A stretch of DNA of 11,146 nucleotides from Chitinophagaceae bacterium (GTDB taxonomy: Bacteria; Bacteroidota; Bacteroidia; Chitinophagales; Chitinophagaceae): positions 1 through 11,146 of the forward strand of contig JAEUVI010000020.1 in the NCBI GenBank assembly GCA_016787105.1, in the 5' to 3' direction. Shown one piece after another: positions 6,150 to 11,146 of the stretch. A program made the position numbers and the translations under genes. Below the pieces are notes generated by a model. That model was not told the DNA's origin. It made no database searches and saw only the letters and a program-made list of their open reading frames with translations. Within the stretch, counting starts at the first letter, position 1, and each line of letters starts with the position of its first letter.

Positions 6150-7571
6150 TTATAACAGTGTATTTGGGTATACGTAATCTGTGATATTGAATTTGCCGCT
6201 TTCTTTAATGGCTTTAAAGCCGCCTTTTATATCCACGAGGTTTTCGTACCCTCTTGCCTTGAGTATAGAAATAAATATGATAGAGCGATAGCCTCCTGCG
6301 CAATGAACATACTCCGTTTTGTATTTATCAACTTTGGTCATGCTATCGTTGATAAAATCAAGCGGAGCATTGACAGCACCTTCAATATGCTCGGAATCGA
6401 ATTCGCTTTTCTTTCTCACATCAATCAGCTGTACAGATGGATGTTTTTGGTTTCTATCAGCAAGTTCTTCTGCAGTTATAGATATTATTGTGTCAATTTG
6501 TTTTCCTGATTTTTCCCAGCTCTCAAAGCCGCCATCAAGGTATCCGATTGCATTATCATAACCTACACGGGCCAGCCTTGTAATTACTTCCTCTATGTTT
6601 TCTTTATCAGCAACAATCAATATTTCCTGTTTAATATCAGTAATCAATGTACCTACCCAGGGAGCAAAACTGCCATCTATGCCAATATTGATTGAGTTGG
6701 GTATAAATCCTTTTGCAAAAACCTGCGCAGTTCTTGTGTCGAGTATCAATGCGCCTGTTTCATTCGCAGCAGCTTCAAATGCTGCCGGGCTTAAAGCCTG
6801 CGTACCTCTTTTTATTACATCAGTTATGCTGTCATAACCGTTTATATTCATTAAAACATTCAATGGAAAATAAGAAGGTGGCGGCACCAAACCATTAAGC
6901 ACTTCTTTAATAAACTGATCTTTGGACAAGTCTTTTTGCAACGCGTAGTTGGTTGCTTTTTGATGGCCCAATGTATCGGTGTTTTCTTTACTCATGTTTT
7001 TGCCGCAGGCGCTTCCTGCGCCATGTGCCGGGTAAACAATCAGGTGGTCGGGCAGTGGCATAATTTTGTTCCTGAGAGAATCATAGAGATGTCCGGCTAA
7101 TTTTTCCGGGGTAAGATCAGGTATTACCTTCTGCGCAAGATCTGGTCTTCCAACATCACCTATAAAAAGCGTATCACCGGTAAAAATTGTTGTTTCGTTA
7201 CCATTCTCATCACTAAGCAAAAAGCAGGATGATTCCATTGTATGTCCTGGTGTATGTAAGAGTTTTATGCGAATATTTCCGATGCCGAATTCCTGTCCGT
7301 CAGTTGCTACTATTGCCTCGAAATGTGGCTTTGCAGTAGGGCCATATACTATTTTAGCACCTGTTTCTTTTGCCAGGTCTAAATGTCCCGAAACAAAGTC
7401 GGCATGAAAGTGTGTTTCGAATACGTATTTAATTCTGGCTTTATCGTTCTCGGCTTTTTGTATATATGGATTTACTTCTCTTAACGGGTCAATAACTGCA
7501 GCTTCCCCATTGCTTTCAATATAATAAGCGCCTTGTGCCAGGCATCCGGTGTATATCTGTTCAATTTTCAT
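6150..7571 (-). CDS. CstB-like persulfide dioxygenase/rhodanese fusion (MBL fold plus two rhodanese domains)
   Basis: The 473-residue protein has three domains. The N-terminal metallo-beta-lactamase fold (~1-250) carries THFHADFVSGH (H54, H56, D58), HTPGHT (H110) and TGDTLFIGDVGRPDL (D133). The spacing H54-H110 equals that of the iron ligands in human ETHE1, and the second-metal histidine of glyoxalase II (THxHxDH) is replaced by Phe59, which favours a mononuclear-iron persulfide dioxygenase. Residues ~272-358 form a rhodanese fold with no cysteine at the active-site position (IVADKENIEE). Residues ~378-460 form a second rhodanese with Cys424 in HCAGGYR. This order matches Staphylococcus CstB, which turns persulfides into sulfite and then thiosulfate. 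The neighbours (TauE-type exporter, rhodanese, thioredoxin) support the same pathway. No sulfide:quinone oxidoreductase lies in the window. Confidence 0.93.
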   Translation of the reverse strand: MKIEQIYTGCLAQGAYYIESNGEAAVIDPLREVNPYIQKAENDKARIKYVFETHFHADFVSGHLDLAKETGAKIVYGPTAKPHFEAIVATDGQEFGIGNIRIKLLHTPGHTMESSCFLLSDENGNETTIFTGDTLFIGDVGRPDLAQKVIPDLTPEKLAGHLYDSLRNKIMPLPDHLIVYPAHGAGSACGKNMSKENTDTLGHQKATNYALQKDLSKDQFIKEVLNGLVPPPSYFPLNVLMNINGYDSITDVIKRGTQALSPAAFEAAANETGALILDTRTAQVFAKGFIPNSINIGIDGSFAPWVGTLITDIKQEILIVADKENIEEVITRLARVGYDNAIGYLDGGFESWEKSGKQIDTIISITAEELADRNQKHPSVQLIDVRKKSEFDSEHIEGAVNAPLDFINDSMTKVDKYKTEYVHCAGGYRSIIFISILKARGYENLVDIKGGFKAIKESGKFNITDYVYPNTLL

Positions 7572-7617
7572 GTTTCGATGATTTTAAAATTTGGAAAAGC
7601 ATTATTTGCTTGTACTG

Positions 7618-7625
7618 CAAATTTC
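7618..7625 (-). promoter_or_regulatory. Candidate -7 promoter box for the CstB-like gene
   Basis: The minus strand reads GAAATTTG, five of six matches to TAnnTTTG, about 47 bp before the ATG at 7571. Its centre is 33 bp downstream of the CRP-like site at 7646-7663, which would place that site near -41, the class II activator position. Confidence 0.4.
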
Positions 7626-7645
7626 AGGCAGGTGGAACGACCAGA

Positions 7646-7663
7646 CTATGACTTTTGTCACAA
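7646..7663 (-). promoter_or_regulatory. CRP-like operator upstream of the CstB-like gene
   Basis: On the minus strand the site reads TTGTGA-CAAAAG-TCATAG, one exact TTGTGA half and a second half matching TCA only in the first three bases plus A (TGTGA-N6-TCATA against TGTGA-N6-TCACA). It overlaps a perfect 15-bp palindrome, CTTTTGT-C-ACAAAAG, at 7652-7666, so the bound form could be read either way. It lies 75-92 bp upstream of the start at 7571, and a Crp-type regulator is encoded nearby. Confidence 0.55.
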
Positions 7664-7680
7664 AAGGGAGTGAGCTGTTA

Positions 7681-8484
7681 TTATTTTATAAACAGCTCTT
7701 TGATAATAATATAGATAGCCATTAATAATACAAACCAGCCAAACCCTTTTTTGAGTGAGGCTGAATCGATTCTATCAGCCAGTTTGCTTCCGATAAAAAT
7801 GCCTGCAATTGCCAAAGCCGTAAATGTGCAGAGAAGAAGCCAGTCAAATTCAAATTGCTTTAAACTGAAGAGAAATCCAAATAAGGAGTTGATAGCAATA
7901 ATCAGCAAAGATGTTCCAACTGCCCTCTTCATTCTTATTCTTAAAAAAAGAACCAAAGAAGGAATGATTAGAAATCCGCCACCGGCACCAAGCAAGCCGG
8001 TGATAAATCCTATAACTATTCCAAGTATCATTAATGGAAATACCCTGTGTTTGTTGGTAGTCTTTAGTGATTCTGTGTTTTCATCATTGTCGTAATTCCT
8101 GATCATTGCAAATGAGGCAAAAAGCATAAGCAATGCGAAAAAAATCATTAAGAACATGTTCTTGGAAACATCAATGCCTGCAACAGAAAAAAGATGTGCC
8201 GGTATTGACGGCAGTATATAGTGCCTGGTAATAAAAATAGAAAATATCGAAGGCAAACCAAATTCGGATACAGCTTTGAAATCAACCATCCCTTTTGCAT
8301 AAGCCCTCACGCCACCAACAAGGCTGGTGACCCCTACAATAAATAATGAACTTGTAGTAGCTAGTACGGGATTTACATGCATAAGATAGACAAGTACGGG
8401 AACGGTAAGAATGGATCCGCCACTTCCTGCAAGGCCAAGGGAAACACCGATTAGTATAGCTATAAAATATCCGAGAATTTCCAT
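7681..8484 (-). CDS. TSUP family sulfite exporter, TauE/SafE type
   Basis: This 267-residue integral membrane protein shows the internal repeat of the TauE/SafE family: GLAGSGGSILTVPVLVYL at residues 17-34 and GLLGAGGGFLIIPSLVLF at 163-180, each starting one half of the molecule. Around eight hydrophobic segments are visible, split by a polar linker (about 131-147, YDNDENTESLKTTNKHR). The family exports sulfite, sulfoacetate or other organosulfur anions. The gene sits between the Crp-type regulator and the CstB-like enzyme, so export of sulfite or thiosulfate formed from persulfides is the simplest role; substrate specificity is not readable from sequence. A perfect CRP-like site lies 40-57 bp upstream of its start. 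Confidence 0.9.
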   Translation of the reverse strand: MEILGYFIAILIGVSLGLAGSGGSILTVPVLVYLMHVNPVLATTSSLFIVGVTSLVGGVRAYAKGMVDFKAVSEFGLPSIFSIFITRHYILPSIPAHLFSVAGIDVSKNMFLMIFFALLMLFASFAMIRNYDNDENTESLKTTNKHRVFPLMILGIVIGFITGLLGAGGGFLIIPSLVLFLRIRMKRAVGTSLLIIAINSLFGFLFSLKQFEFDWLLLCTFTALAIAGIFIGSKLADRIDSASLKKGFGWFVLLMAIYIIIKELFIK

Positions 8485-8523
8485 TTCATTTTTTGTAAGA
8501 GTAGCGATAAAATTCTTTCCTGA

Positions 8524-8541
8524 TTGTGATACCTGTCACAA
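8524..8541 (-). promoter_or_regulatory. Perfect CRP-type operator TTGTGA-N6-TCACAA upstream of the TauE/SafE gene
   Basis: The site has exact six-base arms around a six-base spacer and contains the full E. coli CRP consensus core TGTGA-N6-TCACA. It lies in the 65-bp gap between the Crp-type regulator gene and the exporter gene. The regulator's recognition helix has Arg179, Glu180 and Arg184, matching the CRP residues (R180, E181, R185) that read this half-site. A weak -7-like TACTCTTA (8496-8503, four of six matches) is centred 33 bp downstream, the same spacing as at the second site. Confidence 0.75.
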
Positions 8542-8549
8542 CCTCCTGA

Positions 8550-9170
8550 TTAATTGATAAGTTCAATCATGTTTCGCTGCAGCTTTACAAGGTTCCGTTG
8601 TTCCATTTTTTTTAATAACCTGGATACCACTTCTCTTGATGTAGCGAGATCGTCTGCAATTTGCTGGTGGGATAATTCAATGATTTGTTTTCCTTTTTCA
8701 GTTGCGTGCCTTTTCAGGTAAAACTCAAGTCGCTCATCCATGTTTCTGAAAGCGATATTGTCAATTACTGACAGCAATTCATTGAAGCGGTTGCGATAGG
8801 TTTGTATCACAAACTGGTACCAGCTTTTGTATTTATTCATCAGTTCGTCCATCAACTGTACGGGCAGTAGCAATACTTTGGTTTCTTCTTCTGCTTTTGC
8901 CATTATTTCGCTTGCCTGCGATTGTATTGCGCATATGAGTGATATAGCACAGGCATTGCCAGGGCCTATCCAGTACATCAGGAACTCTCCGCCTTCTTCA
9001 TTTTTCCGGTAAATTTTTATTCTTCCGTCTAATACCAATACAGCTGATTTTATATACTGGCCTGTTCGCATGATGATTTCATCTGCGTGGAATGTTTTTT
9101 CGATTGCGTGTTTCTCAATTATCGCAATCAGTTCATCCTCAAACTGGGGAAATAGATGTTTCATGTTCAT
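8550..9170 (-). CDS. Crp/Fnr family transcriptional regulator
   Basis: The 206-residue protein has an N-terminal cyclic-nucleotide-type beta-roll (~25-105), a long dimer helix (~108-140) and a C-terminal winged helix-turn-helix (~147-206) with LSHQQIADDLATSREVVSRLLKKME. The recognition helix carries R179, E180 and R184 as in CRP, so a TGTGA-type half-site is expected, and such sites lie upstream of the next two genes. The phosphate-binding cassette differs from cAMP-binding members: in place of the GE...RS/T signature it has GNACAISLICAIQSQASEI, with Cys74 and Cys80. It has no FNR-type N-terminal cysteine cluster. It is therefore probably not a cAMP or [4Fe-4S] sensor; a thiol, persulfide or redox signal is possible. 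Its ATG overlaps the murF stop by 4 bp; a second ATG at 9162-9164 could also be used. Confidence 0.9.
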   Translation of the reverse strand: MNMKHLFPQFEDELIAIIEKHAIEKTFHADEIIMRTGQYIKSAVLVLDGRIKIYRKNEEGGEFLMYWIGPGNACAISLICAIQSQASEIMAKAEEETKVLLLPVQLMDELMNKYKSWYQFVIQTYRNRFNELLSVIDNIAFRNMDERLEFYLKRHATEKGKQIIELSHQQIADDLATSREVVSRLLKKMEQRNLVKLQRNMIELIN

Positions 9171-10438
9171 GATAAAACCTTTTCCATCTGCATACTGCGT
9201 GATCCTTTTATAAGTATATAGGTGTTTTCAAAATGCTGTTGCTGCAACCACTCCTTCGCTTCAGTTGAGTTGGTAAAAGAAATAAAAGGATGCTCCAGTT
9301 TTAAGAAATCGCCACCTACCAATACGGCGTTTTCCCATTTATATTTTTTTATCAGGTCAACTATGGCATCATGCTCCTGCAGGCTTTCTTCACCAAGTTC
9401 TGCCATGGCGCCAAGCAACAGGACTTTTTTACTTGCATTTAATTTTGCGAGATTTTCTATGGCCAGTTTCATACTGCTGGGGTTCGCGTTGTAGGCATCC
9501 AGTATTATCTTATTTGATCCTTTTTCTATCAGTTGAGATCTACTGTTGGATGGCGCATAGTTTTCAATAGAAGATTTTATTTTTTCTTCTTGTATTTTAA
9601 AATACCTGCCGATAGCAACCGCAGCAAGTACGTTGGGTAAATTATAATCACCAACCATATTTGTTTTTATGTCATTATTAAAGCCTTCAATTTTAACATG
9701 CAGAAATGGTTCGCTTTGGGAAACATTACCTGTTGTTCCTGCATCCTTTGTTCCGTATGTGATTACACTATTAATGCCTTTGCTCATTTCCTGCAAATAA
9801 TCATAATCATTCATGATAAACGCGGTTCCATTATTTGCACGCAGGTAATCAAACAATTCGCCTTTCCCTTTTTTAACACCTTCGGGTCCTCCAAAACCTT
9901 CCAGGTGTGCTTTGCCCGCATTAGTGATAAGACCATGCGTTGGCAAAGTATATTTACAATAGCCTTCTATTTCTTTTTGGTGATTAGCGCCCATTTCTAT
10001 CACTGCTATTTCTGCATCAGGTTTTATTTTCAGAATTGTCAACGGAATGCCGATATGATTATTCAGGTTGCCTTCCGTTGTTGAAGTTTTAAAAGACGAG
10101 GAGAGTACAACGTGAATGAGTTCCTTGGTGGTGGTTTTGCCATTGCTGCCAGTGATGGCTATAAAGGGGATATTAAATTGTTCGCGATGATGTTTTGCTA
10201 ATTGTTGCAAGGCAGATAATACATCATCAACCAGGAATGTTTTTCCCGGTATTTCAAATTCTTTTTCATCAATGACCGCGAAAGCAGCACCTGCATCAAG
10301 CGCTTGTTTAGCGAATGCGTTACCATTAAAATTTCCTCCCTTTAATGCAAAGAAGATATCTCCGGGTTTTAGCTTGCGTGTATCTGTTTGTACCGAAGGG
10401 TGTTGTTGATAGATTTTGTAAAGTGATGAAATACTCAT
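9167..10438 (-). CDS. murF: UDP-N-acetylmuramoyl-tripeptide--D-alanyl-D-alanine ligase (MurF)
   Basis: MurF adds D-Ala-D-Ala to UDP-MurNAc-tripeptide in the cytoplasm, the last cytoplasmic step in building the peptidoglycan pentapeptide. The 423-residue length is close to the family norm (E. coli 452; Bacteroidota somewhat shorter). In order: the N-terminal uridine-nucleotide domain with DTRKLKPGDIFFALKGGNFNGNAFA, the Mur-ligase P-loop ITGSNGKTTTKE (Lys101), NLNNHIGIPLTIL, IEMGANHQKEI, THGLITNAGKAHLEGFG, and C-terminal ILDAYNANPSSMKLAIENL followed by LLLGAMAELG. The motifs are all intact. The gene lies after gldJ on the same strand, separated by a terminator, and its last 4 bases overlap the start of the Crp-type regulator, so the two are probably co-translated despite unrelated roles. 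Confidence 0.96.
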   Translation of the reverse strand: MSISSLYKIYQQHPSVQTDTRKLKPGDIFFALKGGNFNGNAFAKQALDAGAAFAVIDEKEFEIPGKTFLVDDVLSALQQLAKHHREQFNIPFIAITGSNGKTTTKELIHVVLSSSFKTSTTEGNLNNHIGIPLTILKIKPDAEIAVIEMGANHQKEIEGYCKYTLPTHGLITNAGKAHLEGFGGPEGVKKGKGELFDYLRANNGTAFIMNDYDYLQEMSKGINSVITYGTKDAGTTGNVSQSEPFLHVKIEGFNNDIKTNMVGDYNLPNVLAAVAIGRYFKIQEEKIKSSIENYAPSNSRSQLIEKGSNKIILDAYNANPSSMKLAIENLAKLNASKKVLLLGAMAELGEESLQEHDAIVDLIKKYKWENAVLVGGDFLKLEHPFISFTNSTEAKEWLQQQHFENTYILIKGSRSMQMEKVLS

Positions 10439-10479
10439 AGTCTATAGTCAATCAGTTGTAAGTCTGCTAAGGTCAGGAA

Positions 10480-10507
10480 TTTTTACTTTTTACTTTTGAT
10501 TTTTTAC
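10480..10507. repeat. Heptamer tandem array, four units, TTTTTAC type
   Basis: Units are TTTTTAC (10480-10486), TTTTTAC (10487-10493), TTTTGAT (10494-10500) and TTTTTAC (10501-10507). Every unit contains the core TT-(T/G)-A-(C/T), the third being the G variant, just as in the array at 691-719. It lies about 41 bp upstream of the murF start and just downstream of the gldJ terminator. Confidence 0.75.
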
Positions 10508-10527
10508 TGCAGGCAAACTGCGTAAAT

Positions 10528-10557
10528 AAAAAACCCCGCAATAAAGCGGGGTTTTTT
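10528..10557 (-). terminator. Rho-independent terminator after gldJ (bidirectional)
   Basis: A perfect 12-bp inverted repeat, AAAAAACCCCGC (10528-10539) and GCGGGGTTTTTT (10546-10557), flanks a six-base AATAAA loop. The GC-rich six-base stem core followed by a run of Ts on either strand is a textbook intrinsic terminator. It starts 16 bp after the gldJ stop, so it should end gldJ transcription before murF. Confidence 0.92.
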
Positions 10558-10573
10558 AAAATATAAAAGTGAA

Positions 10574-11146
10574 TTATCTTTTTTGTCTTCTTGTTTTCCA
10601 CCAGTTACCTGTTTTGCGTTTGTTACCTTCTGGGCTACCCATACGGTCCATAGCGCAACGGAAACCAACGGTGCTGCTTGCCTGCTCTTCTTCCATGAAA
10701 CGGCGTGAGCCAGGGCTCAGCCAGTAAGCCATATCATTCCAGCTACCACCTTTATACACTCTTGAATGGTCGCTGATAAGTGTAGTGATACCGTAACCAT
10801 AGTTAGCGCCGGATAATGAGTCTCCATCAAGGAAGTTGATAACATTACCACGCTGATAGTTGCGGCGGCTTTTGCTTTCCTCATCTGTTACATCTACCAT
10901 TTTTACTTTACCTACGCTGTCAATTTCAGCTTCACCATTTTGGTTTTTGTAGAGTTTCTGGAATTTATTACCACGGAAAGGAGCTACATCATCCTGGTCA
11001 AGTGCGCTAAGCGGACGGTAAACGTCCATCACCCACTCACTTACGTTACCAGCCATGTTATAGATGCCAAATCCATTAGGGTAAAACGATTTTACAGGAG
11101 CAGTATAAACTGCACGGTCATTCAAACCTCCCGATACACCGGCATT
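10574..11146 (-). CDS. gldJ: Gliding motility lipoprotein GldJ, C-terminal part (5' end outside window)
   Basis: The frame is open to the window edge, so only the last ~190 residues are present; full GldJ is about 550 residues with a lipoprotein signal. The visible part is the end of a formylglycine-generating-enzyme (SUMF1)-like domain: YPNGFGIYNMAGNVSEWVMDVYRP, RVYKGGSWNDMAYWLSPGSRRF and STVGFRCAMDRMGSP. The DEESKSRRNYQRGNVINFLDGDSLSG segment and the SRRFMEEEQAS motif point to GldJ rather than GldK. In Flavobacterium johnsoniae GldJ is an outer-membrane-associated lipoprotein needed for gliding and for stability of the GldK/type IX secretion components. The FGE-like fold is regarded as non-enzymatic here. 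The tail after GSPEGNK is strongly basic and ends in an Arg/Lys-rich stretch. Confidence 0.9.
   Translation of the reverse strand, partial: NAGVSGGLNDRAVYTAPVKSFYPNGFGIYNMAGNVSEWVMDVYRPLSALDQDDVAPFRGNKFQKLYKNQNGEAEIDSVGKVKMVDVTDEESKSRRNYQRGNVINFLDGDSLSGANYGYGITTLISDHSRVYKGGSWNDMAYWLSPGSRRFMEEEQASSTVGFRCAMDRMGSPEGNKRKTGNWWKTRRQKR

Noticed and set aside
6150..7571. Glyoxalase II (hydroxyacylglutathione hydrolase) as the function of the metallo-beta-lactamase domain
   Set aside because: The second-metal histidine of THxHxDH is replaced by Phe59 and the domain is fused to rhodaneses, which favours the persulfide dioxygenase group.
8550..9170. Calling the regulator FNR (oxygen sensor)
   Set aside because: It lacks the N-terminal cysteine cluster, and its recognition helix has the CRP-type Arg at the position that is Val in FNR.
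9698..10084. A 128-residue open frame on the plus strand opposite murF
   Set aside because: It lies wholly antisense to conserved Mur ligase motifs and has a cysteine- and phenylalanine-rich composition typical of a shadow frame.

Overview
The window looks like chromosomal DNA from a gliding-type Bacteroidota, probably of the Chitinophagaceae or a close relative. The support is a GldJ C-terminus at the right edge, moderate GC, few clear Shine-Dalgarno sites, a TAnnTTTG-type promoter box, a DUF983/DUF6132 gene pair typical of the phylum, and planctomycete-type cytochrome/DUF1501 genes of the kind common in Chitinophagaceae. No mobile element, tRNA, rRNA or CRISPR array was seen.

Left part (1-4720, + strand): an extracytoplasmic gene set. 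It holds the 3' end of a DUF1501 gene, a Tat-type NHL beta-propeller protein, a secreted protein with a chitobiase/FN3-associated domain plus a discoidin-like domain, and a 716-719 residue membrane-anchored c-type cytochrome. The cytochrome is built as DUF2231-like membrane domain, PSCyt1 heme domain, leucine-rich repeats, then the same two C-terminal modules as its small neighbour. The last two genes touch or overlap and share homologous C-terminal halves. Their substrate cannot be read from the sequence.

Middle part (4726-9170, - strand): a reactive-sulfur handling cluster. In transcription order it contains a Crp/Fnr regulator, a TauE/SafE-type exporter, a CstB-like persulfide dioxygenase with a pseudo-rhodanese and an active rhodanese, a single-domain rhodanese, a small two-cysteine membrane protein (DUF6132), a thioredoxin and a DUF983 zinc-ribbon membrane protein. 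The likely logic is persulfide oxidation and sulfur transfer (dioxygenase, rhodaneses, thioredoxin), export of the sulfite or thiosulfate product (TauE/SafE), and control by the regulator. The regulator keeps the Arg-Glu-Arg recognition-helix residues of CRP. A perfect TTGTGA-N6-TCACAA site lies upstream of the exporter gene and a second, imperfect site upstream of the dioxygenase gene. Its ligand pocket lacks the usual cAMP residues and carries two cysteines, so a thiol or persulfide signal is a reasonable hypothesis.

Right part (9167-11146, - strand): murF, whose stop overlaps the regulator's start by 4 bp, preceded by the 3' end of gldJ with a strong hairpin terminator between them. Two similar heptamer arrays (691-719 and 10480-10507) sit in the two longest intergenic gaps outside the sulfur cluster.
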